DNA from: an uncultured Rubrivivax sp.
Lineage (GTDB): Bacteria > Pseudomonadota > Gammaproteobacteria > Burkholderiales > Burkholderiaceae_C
Direction of reading: 5' to 3'
Assembly (NCBI GenBank): GCA_937975735.1
Contig: CALJUI010000213.1
Coordinates: 1-17,461, forward strand
DNA: 17,461 bases
Part shown: positions 7,174 through 14,825 of the stretch, piece by piece
Position numbering within the stretch: the first letter of the stretch is position 1
Layout of the letters: each line of letters begins with the position of its first letter
Position numbers and translations under genes: made by a program
Notes under the pieces: model-generated
Database searches by the model: none
What the model was told of the DNA's origin: nothing
The model's input: only the letters and a program-made list of their open reading frames with translations

Positions 7174-8613
7174 ATGACCATGCCCACCCTGCCGACCGAA
7201 CTGTTCATCGATGGCACCTTCGTCGCCGGCGAGGGCGAGGCCGAGCGCGTGCTGAACCCGTCCACCGGCGCGCTGCTGGTCGAGGTGCGCGAGGCATCGA
7301 CCGAGCAGCTGCACAAGGCGGTGTCGGCGGCGCACCGGGCCTTCGACGGCTGGCGCGAGACGACGCCGATGGAACGCTCGCGCATGCTGCTCAGGCTCGC
7401 CGACCGCATCGAGGCCGAGGCCGAGACCTTCGCGCGGCTCGAGTCGCTGAACTGCGGCAAGCCCTATGCGCGCGCGCTCGGCGACGAGATCCCGGCGGTG
7501 GCCGACGCGTTCCGCTTCTTCGCCGGCGCCTGCCGCACATTGACCGGCCCGCTCGCCGGCGAGTACCTGGCCGGCCACACCAGCCTGATCCGCCGCGACC
7601 CGGTGGGCGTGGTCGGCTCGATCGCGCCGTGGAACTACCCGCTGATGATGGCGGCCTGGAAGTCGGCGCCGGCGCTGGCCGCGGGCAACACGGTCGTGCT
7701 CAAGCCGAGCGAGCAGACGCCGCTGACCGCGCTGTGGCTCGCCAAGGTCGCCGCGGAGATCTTTCCGAAGGGCGTGTTCAACGTCGTCACCGGGCGCGGC
7801 GCGACCGTCGGCCAACCGCTCGTCGAGCACCCGAAGGTCGCGATGGTCAGCCTGACCGGCGACGTCGCCACCGGCCGCAAGATCCTGCAGGCGGCGAGTG
7901 CGACGCTCAAGCGCACCCACCTCGAGCTCGGCGGCAAGGCACCGGTCATCGTCTTCGACGACGCCGACCTCGGCGCGGTGGTCGACGGCCTGCGCACCTT
8001 CGGCTACTACAACGCCGGCCAGGACTGCACCGCCGCCTGCCGGGTCTATGCCGGCGCGAAGATCCACGACAAGCTGGTCGCCGACCTGTCGAGCGCGGTG
8101 AAGTCGATCAAGGTCGGCCTGCAGGACGAGGCCGACGCCGAGATCGGCCCGCTGATCAGCGACCGCCAGCGCAACCGCGTCGCGAGCTTCGTCGAGCGGG
8201 CGCAGATGGCCGGCCACATGGAGGTCACCGCCGGCGGCAAGCTGCGCGCCGGCAGCGGGTTCTTCTACGAGCCCACGGTGATCGCCGGTGCGCGCCAGGA
8301 CGACGAGATCGTGCGCCGCGAGGTCTTCGGCCCGGTCGTCAGCGTGACGCGCTTCACCGACACCGACCAGGCCGTGGCCTGGGCCAACGACAGCGACTAC
8401 GGCCTGGCGTCTTCTGTCTGGACGCAGGACGTCGGCCGCGCGATGCAGGTCGCGCGCCGGCTGCAGTACGGCTGCACCTGGATCAACACCCACTTCATGC
8501 TCGTCAACGAGATGCCGCACGGCGGCCTGAAGAGCAGCGGCTACGGCAAGGACCTGAGCCTGTACGCACTGGAGGACTACACCGTCCCGCGCCACGTGAT
8601 GCTCAAGCTCTGA
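7174..8613 (+). CDS. patD: Gamma-aminobutyraldehyde dehydrogenase PatD
   Basis: A 479-residue NAD(P)-dependent aldehyde dehydrogenase. It would oxidise 4-aminobutanal, the product of putrescine transamination, to GABA in the cytoplasm. Key residues are Asn154 (APWNYP), Lys177 (LKPSE), Glu251 (ELGGKAP) and the catalytic Cys285 (AGQDCTAAC). The C-terminal segment WINTHFMLVNEMPHGG is recalled as strongly matching E. coli PatD/YdcW (474 aa), which likewise follows ydcSTUV. The ATG at 7174 has GAGGAG about 7 bases upstream. No putrescine aminotransferase gene (patA) is in the window, so that step must be encoded elsewhere. The last 11 bases overlap the 3' end of the convergent LysR gene. Betaine aldehyde dehydrogenase is the main alternative, made less likely by the operon. 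Confidence 0.92.
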   Translation: MTMPTLPTELFIDGTFVAGEGEAERVLNPSTGALLVEVREASTEQLHKAVSAAHRAFDGWRETTPMERSRMLLRLADRIEAEAETFARLESLNCGKPYARALGDEIPAVADAFRFFAGACRTLTGPLAGEYLAGHTSLIRRDPVGVVGSIAPWNYPLMMAAWKSAPALAAGNTVVLKPSEQTPLTALWLAKVAAEIFPKGVFNVVTGRGATVGQPLVEHPKVAMVSLTGDVATGRKILQAASATLKRTHLELGGKAPVIVFDDADLGAVVDGLRTFGYYNAGQDCTAACRVYAGAKIHDKLVADLSSAVKSIKVGLQDEADAEIGPLISDRQRNRVASFVERAQMAGHMEVTAGGKLRAGSGFFYEPTVIAGARQDDEIVRREVFGPVVSVTRFTDTDQAVAWANDSDYGLASSVWTQDVGRAMQVARRLQYGCTWINTHFMLVNEMPHGGLKSSGYGKDLSLYALEDYTVPRHVMLKL

Positions 8614-9526
8614 GCGCGCGGTTGCGCGACTGCTCGCGTGCGACCTCGATGAACTCCGCCGCCGCCGGCTTCAGCGCCAGGCCGCGGCGCCACACGAGGC
8701 CGACATCGACGGTGGGTAGTTCGTCGCGCAACGTGCGCACGTCGACGTGCTCGGCATCCAGCGTCCAGGGCCGGTACAGGAAGTCCGGCAGCACCGCGAT
8801 GCCGGCGCCGGCGCCGACCAGCGAGCGCACCGCTTCCAGCGACGAGGTCTTCAGCAAGGTGCGCACCTTGAGCTGATGACGGGCCCACGCGGCGCGCATC
8901 AGGTCGTCGATGCGGTCGGCCTCGAGCACGATCTGGTCGAAGGCGGCGCAGTCGGCCAACGTGACCTCGTCGCGCTGCGCGAGCGGATGGTCCGACGCGA
9001 GCCAGACGCGGTTCGGGCTGCGGGTCAATGTCTCGGCGATCAGCGCCTGCGGCTCTTCCAGCACGTTGCTGACCATGATCGCGACGTCGAGCTCGCCGTT
9101 GATCAGCAGGTGCTCGAGAAAGGGCGGCGTCTCCTCGACCACCTGCACGTCGACGGCCGGCGCATTGCGTCGGTAGCGCGACAGCAGCTCGCTCAGGTAA
9201 TAGCCGGCGACCAGGCTGGTGACGCCGACGTTGAGCCGCCCGAGCAGCTCGGCCGACGCGTCGGCCCGGTGCAGCCGGGTCGCCTCGGCGACCGCGCCGA
9301 TGACCTTGCGTGCACTCGACAGGAAGCGGTGCCCCTGGGGTGTCAGCATCATGCCGCGCGAACTGCGCTCGAACAGCGGCTGGCCCAGCTCGTCCTCGAG
9401 GTCCTGCAGGCTCTTCGTGACCGCGCTCTGGGCGATCGCCAGCATGCGCGAGGCCGCCGCCACCGAGCCGCTCTCGGCCACCGCGATGAAGTAGCGGAAC
9501 TGGCGCAGCGTCAGGTGCGAGGCCAT
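8603..9526 (-). CDS. LysR-family transcriptional regulator
   Basis: A 307-residue LysR-type activator/repressor. The N-terminal winged helix-turn-helix spans about residues 6-65 (LRQFRYFIAVAESGS, then QSAVTKSLQDLEDELG and LFER), and the rest is a periplasmic-binding-like co-inducer domain. The size is typical of the family. The gene begins 11 bases after the parB stop on the same strand, with GGCGG in the gap as its ribosome binding site, so it can be co-transcribed with parB. It converges on patD with an 11-base overlap. That position, and the T-N11-A repeat before ydcS, make it a candidate regulator of polyamine uptake and breakdown. The co-inducer is unknown, and another target is equally possible. 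Confidence 0.88.
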   Translation of the reverse strand: MASHLTLRQFRYFIAVAESGSVAAASRMLAIAQSAVTKSLQDLEDELGQPLFERSSRGMMLTPQGHRFLSSARKVIGAVAEATRLHRADASAELLGRLNVGVTSLVAGYYLSELLSRYRRNAPAVDVQVVEETPPFLEHLLINGELDVAIMVSNVLEEPQALIAETLTRSPNRVWLASDHPLAQRDEVTLADCAAFDQIVLEADRIDDLMRAAWARHQLKVRTLLKTSSLEAVRSLVGAGAGIAVLPDFLYRPWTLDAEHVDVRTLRDELPTVDVGLVWRRGLALKPAAAEFIEVAREQSRNRALRA

Positions 9527-9537
9527 CCGCCGCCGCC

Positions 9538-10431
9538 TCAGTCGATCCCGACGCCCAGCTTCTCCAGCAGCCCGTTCAGTTCGTCGAGCGAGCCGAAGGC
9601 GATCGCGATCTCGCCCTGCTCGCCGCGCGCGGTGCGCTTCTTGACGCGGATGTCGACCGCGGCGGTCAGGTGGTCGGCCAGGCGCGACTCGAGCCGCTGC
9701 AGGTCGCGCGGCTTGGGCTGGCGGGTGCGCAGCAGCGGCGCCTGGCGGCCGCCGCCGGCGGCCAGCCGGGTCACCAGCTTCTCGGCCTCGCGCACGCTCA
9801 GGCCCTTGGCCGCGACCTCGCTGGCGGCGGTGATCTGCTGCGCGCCGGGCAGGGCCAGCAGCGCCCGCGCATGGCCCATGTCGAGGTCTCCGGCCATCAG
9901 CATCTGCTGCACCGGCTCGGCCAGGTTCAGCAGCCGCAGCAGGTTGGTCGCGGCGCTGCGCGAGCGCCCCACGGCCTGCGCCGCCTGCTCATGAGTGAGC
10001 GCAAACTCGTCGATCAGGCGTTTTAGGCCCTGGGCTTCCTCCAGCGGGTTCAGGTCCTCGCGCTGGATGTTCTCGATCAGCGCCATCACCGCGGCGGCCT
10101 CGTCGGCGACCGGCTTGACGAGCACCGGCACCTCGTCGAGGCCGGCCAGCTTCGCGGCACGGAAGCGGCGCTCGCCGGCGATGATCTCGTAGTCGCCGCC
10201 GGCCACCGGCCGCACCAGCACCGGCTGCATCACGCCCTGGCTGCGGATGCTCTCGGCGAGCTCGTACAGCGAGCCCTCGTCCATCCGCGTGCGCGGCTGG
10301 TACTTGCCGGGCTGCAGGCGATCGAGCGCGAGCACGGTCGGCGCGCCAGGGGGCGGCGGCTGGTCGCTGACCTTGGGGCCGAGCAGCGCTTCGAGGCCGA
10401 GTCCCAGCCCCTTGGGTTTCTTGGTTGCCAT
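9538..10431 (-). CDS. parB: Chromosome-partitioning protein ParB
   Basis: A 297-residue ParB/Spo0J protein. It binds parS sites, clamps onto and slides along DNA in a CTP-dependent way, and stimulates ParA to segregate the origin region. The N-terminus has the lysine-rich, LGLGLEALLG ParA-interaction segment (residues 1-18). The CTP-binding motifs are GERRFRA (86-92) and ENIQREDLNPLEEA (120-133). The helix-turn-helix is at about 146-170 (THEQAAQAVGRSRSA), with a C-terminal dimerisation region. The ATG at 10431 is 15 bases after the orf173 stop. Matching parS sites lie in rsmG and mnmG about 4-5 kb away. Unusually, it is separated from parA by three genes, one of them inverted. Confidence 0.96.
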   Translation of the reverse strand: MATKKPKGLGLGLEALLGPKVSDQPPPPGAPTVLALDRLQPGKYQPRTRMDEGSLYELAESIRSQGVMQPVLVRPVAGGDYEIIAGERRFRAAKLAGLDEVPVLVKPVADEAAAVMALIENIQREDLNPLEEAQGLKRLIDEFALTHEQAAQAVGRSRSAATNLLRLLNLAEPVQQMLMAGDLDMGHARALLALPGAQQITAASEVAAKGLSVREAEKLVTRLAAGGGRQAPLLRTRQPKPRDLQRLESRLADHLTAAVDIRVKKRTARGEQGEIAIAFGSLDELNGLLEKLGVGID

Positions 10432-10446
10432 CGGGCGATTGTCGGC

Positions 10447-10968
10447 TCAATTGGGGCCGGCCCGACGGCGCCGATGCCGGTGCGGGTTCAGCACGTCGCG
10501 CAGCACGAACAGCCGCAGCGCGTTGCGGCGCGGGTCGATCGAGTCGGACTGCTCCAGGTAGTCGACCAGCGCCTCGTCGCGCACGAACCAGCGCTGGCGG
10601 TCCTCGCGGCGGCTGCCCCCCGGGCCGAAACGGTGCGCGAAGACGGCTTCGCGCGCTCGGTCGCCGAGCAGCTGCTGGACGGTCGAGGCACGCAGCCAGC
10701 GCGCATCGTCGTCCTCGATCACCTCGATCCGTCGCCCGGCATGCTGGTAGTACACCCCTTCGACTGCCGCGTACGAGCGCGCCCGCACCCGGTGGACCAA
10801 CGAGGCCGAGACGTCGAACAGCGGCCTGGCCAGCAACACGCCCCACAGCGCCGCGGTCGGCAGCGCCACCGCCGGGCCCATCCAGTAGGCGATCGGCGCG
10901 CTGACCGCGGTGCACACGACCGACCGCAGCGCCAGCGAGGTCCAGGGGTTGTAGCGGTCTTCGCTCAT
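10447..10968 (-). CDS. Uncharacterised two-helix membrane protein upstream of parB
   Basis: A 173-residue protein of no family I recognise. Two hydrophobic segments (about residues 12-30 and 32-50) form a helical hairpin that would anchor it in the inner membrane. The remainder (about 60-173) is polar, with short segments resembling a small folded domain: VEGVYYQHAGRRIEVIEDDD, then STVQQLL and RWFVRDEALVDYLEQ. The C-terminus is very basic (HRHRRRR, 163-169), possibly for nucleic acid or lipid contact. The frame is open much further upstream, but that extension is antisense to argC, so the ATG at 10968 is chosen. Its ribosome binding site is weak (AGGA, 11 bases away). The stop is 15 bases before parB, so the two are probably co-transcribed. 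A partition-related role is only a hypothesis. Confidence 0.7.
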   Translation of the reverse strand: MSEDRYNPWTSLALRSVVCTAVSAPIAYWMGPAVALPTAALWGVLLARPLFDVSASLVHRVRARSYAAVEGVYYQHAGRRIEVIEDDDARWLRASTVQQLLGDRAREAVFAHRFGPGGSRREDRQRWFVRDEALVDYLEQSDSIDPRRNALRLFVLRDVLNPHRHRRRRAGPN

Positions 10969-11017
10969 CGCATCGGATATCCTGTCCCTTCGAGATTCTG
11001 TGGCAAGGAGGATGACG

Positions 11018-11959
11018 ATGGCGCACAAGGTATTCGTCGATGGGCAGGAAGGCACGACGGGCCTGCGCATCCACGAGGTGCTGGCCGGGCGCAGCGACGT
11101 CGAGGTGCTGAGCATCGACCCCGACAAGCGCAAGGACGCCGGCGAGCGCGCGCGCCTGCTCAATGCCGCCGACGTGGCCTTCCTCTGCCTGCCGGACGCC
11201 GCCGCGCGCGAGGCGGCCTTCATGGTCACCAGCGAGAAGACCTGCCTGATCGACGCCAGCACCGCGCACCGCACCGCCACCGGCTGGGTCTTTGGCATGC
11301 CCGAACTGACGCCGGGCCAGCGCGAGGCGATCCGGCGCGCCAAGCGCATCTCGAACCCGGGCTGCCACTCGAGCGCCTTCATCCTGCTGATGCGGCCGCT
11401 GGTCGACGCCGGCCTCGTGCCGAAGGAGCTGCCGGTGAGCGCCACCTCGATCACCGGCTATTCCGGCGGCGGCAAGAAGATGATCGAGCAGTACCGCGCC
11501 GGCGGCGACGATGCGCTGCTGTCGCCGCGACCCTACGGCCTGACGCTGGCGCACAAGCACGTACCCGAGATGACGGCGCACACCGGCCTCGCGGTCAAGC
11601 CGCTGTTCATGCCGATCGTCGGCAACTTCTACAAGGGCCTGAGCGTGCACGTGCCGCTGCACCTGTCGCAGCTGCGCGCCGGGACGACGCCCGAGCAACT
11701 CCACGCCGCACTGGCCGAACGCTACCAAGGCGAGCGCTTCGTGCGTGTGATGCCGCTGCGCGATGCGGCGACGCTCGAGTCCGGCTTCTTCGACGCGCAG
11801 GGCTGCAACGACACCAACCGCGTCGATCTGTTCGTGTTCGGCAGCGACACGCAGGCGCTGCTGATCGCGCGGCTGGACAACCTGGGCAAGGGCGCGAGCG
11901 GCGCCGCGGTGCAGACGATGAACGTGCACCTGGGCGTCGACGAGGGGCTCGGCCTCTAG
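11018..11959 (+). CDS. argC: N-acetyl-gamma-glutamyl-phosphate reductase, short type
   Basis: A 313-residue cytoplasmic enzyme of arginine synthesis that reduces N-acetyl-glutamyl-phosphate to the semialdehyde with NADPH. The N-terminus has the dinucleotide-binding start VFVDGQEGTTGLRIHEVL. The catalytic cysteine is Cys116 in SNPGCHSSAF, and HKHVPEM (179-185) supplies the family's conserved histidines. The length and sequence match the short (type 2) AGPR rather than the ~340-residue form. GTG 11000 and ATG 11012 are in frame, but ATG 11018 is correct because AAGGAGG lies 6 bases before it. It is the only plus-strand gene in the par region and stands alone. Its TAG stop overlaps the TAG stop of the convergent acetyltransferase gene. 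Only 49 bases separate it from the divergent orf173. Confidence 0.92.
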   Translation: MAHKVFVDGQEGTTGLRIHEVLAGRSDVEVLSIDPDKRKDAGERARLLNAADVAFLCLPDAAAREAAFMVTSEKTCLIDASTAHRTATGWVFGMPELTPGQREAIRRAKRISNPGCHSSAFILLMRPLVDAGLVPKELPVSATSITGYSGGGKKMIEQYRAGGDDALLSPRPYGLTLAHKHVPEMTAHTGLAVKPLFMPIVGNFYKGLSVHVPLHLSQLRAGTTPEQLHAALAERYQGERFVRVMPLRDAATLESGFFDAQGCNDTNRVDLFVFGSDTQALLIARLDNLGKGASGAAVQTMNVHLGVDEGLGL

Positions 11960-12717
11960 GTCGCCCGGGCCGCCGGCTCGCGGTAGTGGTAGCGGTAGAC
12001 CTCGGCAAAGCCGAGCGTCGCGTAGACCGCCCGCGCCGGATGGTTGTCGGCATCGACCTGGAGGTAGGCGTGCCGCGCGCCGGCGGCGGCCGCGTCGCGC
12101 AGCAGCCAAGCGCACAACGCACGCGCATGGCCGCGGCGGCGCGCGTCGGGTGACGTGAAGACGTCGTACAGGCCGACCAGCTCGTCTTCCCGCGCCATCT
12201 GGCCGCAGGCCACCACCCGACCGTCCTGCCGCAGTACGACGCCGCGGTACGGCACCGGCGACGCGCGAAGCCGCGCCGCGTGCGCCTGGCGCTGCGCCGG
12301 TGACGAGTCGCGCAGGGCGCCGACGATGTCGGCGTAGGTATCGGGATCGACCGGCTGGGGCCGGACCCGGTCCGCCAGCGCTTCGTCGACGCAGTAGTCG
12401 GCGCAGAGCATCACGCAGGTCTCGTCGAAGCGCCGCCAGCCGAGCGCAGCGAGCTCGGCGTCGAGCGTCGGGGGTTGCGAGAACGGCGTGATCCGCACGA
12501 CCAGCGGCAGCCCGGCGTCGCGGTACACCGCCTGCGCCGCCTGCAGCCGCTCGGCCAGTGGCAGCCGGCCGGGGGCGAGCGCATTGATGCAGCGGGCCCG
12601 CTTGGCCTTCCCCGGCGACAGGCGCAACAGCCAGCCGTCCAGCCAGCGCTGCTCGGCCGGGGCGCTGGCGTTCAGGCCGGCGTCCTCGACCCGCGACGCC
12701 AGCCCCTCGGGGCTCAC
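11956..12717 (-). CDS. GNAT-family N-acetyltransferase
   Basis: A 253-residue acetyl-CoA-dependent acetyltransferase. The C-terminal GNAT domain (about 125-250) shows DELVGLYDVFTSPDARRRGHARAL, with the acetyl-CoA loop at 193-198 written here as RRRGHA, and the final YLQVDADNHPARAVYATLGF strand-helix. The N-terminal half (GWLLRLSPGKAKRARCINAL, 28-47) looks like a second degenerate GNAT fold, as in tandem-GNAT proteins. The start is GTG at 12717, whose bases overlap the parA stop (GTGA), indicating translational coupling. The longer upstream frame is the parA shadow. The substrate is unknown. It is the last gene of mnmG-rsmG-lysE-parA-GNAT and ends tail to tail on argC. Confidence 0.85.
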   Translation of the reverse strand: MSPEGLASRVEDAGLNASAPAEQRWLDGWLLRLSPGKAKRARCINALAPGRLPLAERLQAAQAVYRDAGLPLVVRITPFSQPPTLDAELAALGWRRFDETCVMLCADYCVDEALADRVRPQPVDPDTYADIVGALRDSSPAQRQAHAARLRASPVPYRGVVLRQDGRVVACGQMAREDELVGLYDVFTSPDARRRGHARALCAWLLRDAAAAGARHAYLQVDADNHPARAVYATLGFAEVYRYHYREPAARAT

Positions 12718-13499
12718 GCCGCGACCGGGCGGCCGAGCCGGCGCACCATCTCGTGCGCGAACTCGACGAAGGCCTGCGCGCCCTTGGACGCCGGGTCGAA
12801 GACGACGCCGGGCTGGCCGTAGCTCGGCGCCTCGGCCAGGCGCACGTTGCGCGGGATCACGCTGTCGAAGACCTTCGGGCCGAAGTGCGCCTTCAACTGC
12901 TCGCTGACCTGGCTCTGCAGCGTGATGCGCGGGTCGAACATCACGCGCAGCAGGCCGATGATCTCCAGGTCGCGGTTCAGGTTCGCGTGCACCTGCTTGA
13001 TCGTGTTGACGAGGTCCGACAGGCCTTCGAGCGCGAAGTACTCGCACTGCATCGGCACGATCACGCCGTGAGCGGCGCACAGGCCGTTGAGCGTGAGCAG
13101 GCTCAAGGACGGCGGGCAGTCGATCAGCACGAAGTCGTAATCGGCCGACACCGCCTGCAGCGCCTGGCGCAGTCGGCGTTCGCGCCGGTCGAGCTCGACC
13201 AGCTCGACCTCGGCGCCGGCCAGTTCGCGGTTCGCGCCGAGCACGTCGTACCCCCCCTTCGGGCTGGGCACGCGGGCTTCGGCGACGGCGCTCGATTCCA
13301 GCAGTACGTCGTAGACCGTCGATGTGAGCGATCGCTTATCGACGCCGGAGCCCATCGTCGCGTTGCCCTGCGGGTCGAGGTCGACGACGAGCACGCGCTG
13401 GCCGATCTGGGCCAGCCCGGCGCCGAGGTTGACGGTCGTCGTGGTCTTGCCGACACCGCCCTTCTGGTTTGCGATGCAGAAGATGCGGGCGCCGCTCAC
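12714..13499 (-). CDS. parA: Chromosome-partitioning ATPase ParA (Soj type)
   Basis: A 261-residue ParA/MinD-family ATPase without an N-terminal DNA-binding domain, the size of chromosomal Soj/ParA. It binds the nucleoid in its ATP form and is released by ParB, pulling parS-ParB complexes apart. The deviant Walker A KGGVGKTT is at 13-20, Walker A' DLDPQGN at 40-45 and Walker B VLIDCPP at 124-130. The GTG at 13499 is chosen because it gives the canonical short N-terminus (SGARIFCIANQKGG) and overlaps the lysE stop as GTGA. The frame extends to 13616, but that would overlap lysE by about 120 bases. It is coupled to the acetyltransferase gene in the same way. Its partner parB lies 2.3 kb away. 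Confidence 0.96.
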   Translation of the reverse strand: MSGARIFCIANQKGGVGKTTTTVNLGAGLAQIGQRVLVVDLDPQGNATMGSGVDKRSLTSTVYDVLLESSAVAEARVPSPKGGYDVLGANRELAGAEVELVELDRRERRLRQALQAVSADYDFVLIDCPPSLSLLTLNGLCAAHGVIVPMQCEYFALEGLSDLVNTIKQVHANLNRDLEIIGLLRVMFDPRITLQSQVSEQLKAHFGPKVFDSVIPRNVRLAEAPSYGQPGVVFDPASKGAQAFVEFAHEMVRRLGRPVAA

Positions 13500-14107
13500 G
13501 AGACCCCCAGGCGGATGCCGAAGCCGATCAGGAACACCCCGGCCAGGCGCTCGAGCGCCCGCGCGATGCGCCGGTGCGCCCGAACCCGGGCGCCGACCTG
13601 GTGGGCGAAGGCGCACAGCAGCAGCCCGTAGACGGCGGTCAGCACGGCGATCGTCACCGCCATCGCGGCGAAGGTGACGCCGCCGCGGTGGGTCGCCGGG
13701 TCGATGAACAGAGGGAAGAAGGCCATGTAGAAGACGATCGCCTTAGGATTCAGCAACGTGATCAGGAAGGCCTGGCGGAAGTAGTGCCGCGGTGCGATTC
13801 GGATCGGCGTTGCCCGGCCCTCCCGCGCCAGCAGCAGCCGCAGCCCGATCCAGGCCAGGTAGGCGGCACCCGCATACTGCACGACCTGAAACGCCAGCGG
13901 ATGCGCGACCAGCAGCGCCGCCACGCCGGCCACCGCCAGCCAAAGCAGCACCTGGTCGCCGGCGATCACGCCGAAGGTCGCAGCGGCGCCGGCGCGCATT
14001 CCGCCCTGGCCGGTGCTGGTCAGCAGGGCGAACGTGCCCGGTCCAGGCAGCGCCAGGAAGACGAGGATCGCGGCGCAGAAAGCGCCGTAGTCGGCGATGC
14101 CGAACAT
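13496..14107 (-). CDS. LysE/RhtB-family amino acid exporter
   Basis: A 203-residue inner-membrane protein with about six hydrophobic helices, the usual size for the LysE/RhtB family of amino-acid and homoserine-lactone exporters. The family's N-terminal PGPG (21-24, in LALPGPGTFALL) and the central LLNPKAIVFYMAFFPLFID motif (NPKA at 120-123) are present. The ATG at 14107 has GGAG about 8 bases upstream and lies 16 bases after the rsmG stop. The stop overlaps the parA GTG. The substrate cannot be told from sequence. Its place between rsmG and parA probably reflects insertion into the conserved mnmG-rsmG-parA run. Confidence 0.9.
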   Translation of the reverse strand: MFGIADYGAFCAAILVFLALPGPGTFALLTSTGQGGMRAGAAATFGVIAGDQVLLWLAVAGVAALLVAHPLAFQVVQYAGAAYLAWIGLRLLLAREGRATPIRIAPRHYFRQAFLITLLNPKAIVFYMAFFPLFIDPATHRGGVTFAAMAVTIAVLTAVYGLLLCAFAHQVGARVRAHRRIARALERLAGVFLIGFGIRLGVS

Positions 14108-14123
14108 GGGGAGTTCTCCGGGT

Positions 14124-14825
14124 CTACGAGGGTCGCGGCGAAGGGGTCGAGCGTATCGCAGATTCGTTCGCCGATTGCGCCGGACGCAGCCAGATCAAGT
14201 GCCGTTCGGCAGCGAGGCCCGGCACGTCGAGCGGTTCCACGTGGAACACCGCTGCGTCGACGAGCGCGGCGATCTCGTCGTCGGGCCGACGGCCCTTCAT
14301 CGCCGCCCAGGCCGCGCCCTCGGCCAGGTGCACGCGGGTCAGTGCGACGAAGTCCGCCAGGCTGGCGAAGGCGCGCGAGACGATCAGGTCCGCCGCCTGC
14401 GGGGCCAGCGTCTCCACCCGCGCGTGCACCGCCTCGAGCCCGGGCAGCCCGAGTTCGAGCGCTACCTGGCGGACGAAGCCCGCCTTCTTGGCGACGGCGT
14501 CGACGCTGATCACCCGCCAGTCCGGCCGCACGATGGCCAGCACGACACCCGGCAGCCCGCCGCCGCTGCCGACGTCGAGCAGGCGCCGGACCGGCCGACC
14601 GCGACACTCCACCCAGCGATCGATCGGCGCGACGATCGACAGGCTGTCGTGCAGGTGCTGCACCCTCATCGGGGCCGGGTCGCGCACGGCGGTCAAGTTG
14701 TAGACGCGGTTCCAGCGCGCCAGCAAGTCGCGGTAGTGCAGCAGGCGGTCGGCGGCGACGGCGTCGAGGTGAACCCCCATCGCGGCCGCCGCCTCGGCCA
14801 GCGCGGCCGCCTCAGGCAGCGGCAT
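14124..14825 (-). CDS. rsmG: 16S rRNA (guanine527-N7)-methyltransferase RsmG
   Basis: A 233-residue SAM-dependent methyltransferase (formerly GidB) that makes m7G527 in 16S rRNA. Visible motifs are WNRVYNLTAVRD (38-49), HLHDSL (57-62), the SAM-binding loop LLDVGSGGGLPG (82-93) and IVSRAFASL (148-156). It is longer than E. coli RsmG (207) through a C-terminal tail. The ATG at 14825 overlaps the end of mnmG by 14 bases, so the two are translationally coupled. Codons for VFHVE (193-197) contain a parS palindrome. Confidence 0.95.
   Translation of the reverse strand: MPLPEAAALAEAAAAMGVHLDAVAADRLLHYRDLLARWNRVYNLTAVRDPAPMRVQHLHDSLSIVAPIDRWVECRGRPVRRLLDVGSGGGLPGVVLAIVRPDWRVISVDAVAKKAGFVRQVALELGLPGLEAVHARVETLAPQAADLIVSRAFASLADFVALTRVHLAEGAAWAAMKGRRPDDEIAALVDAAVFHVEPLDVPGLAAERHLIWLRPAQSANESAIRSTPSPRPS
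14233..14248. other. parS: parS site 1 (ParB binding), inside rsmG
   Basis: GGTTCCACGTGGAACA matches the 16-bp parS consensus in the GTTCCAC form at all but the first base. The inner 14 bases (14234-14247) are a perfect palindrome. It lies in the rsmG coding sequence, in codons for residues 193-197. The same window encodes ParB, which makes a functional site likely. Confidence 0.85.

Noticed and set aside
7123..8595. 490-residue minus-strand open frame opposite patD
   Set aside because: Composition is that of a high-GC shadow (repetitive VDDQR/AGG patterns), with no domain and full overlap with patD.
10969..11017. GGATATCC palindrome (10975-10982) between argC and orf173 as an operator or promoter
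   Set aside because: Only 8 bases with no extension, and no convincing -35/-10 pair could be placed on either strand, so it is left unannotated.
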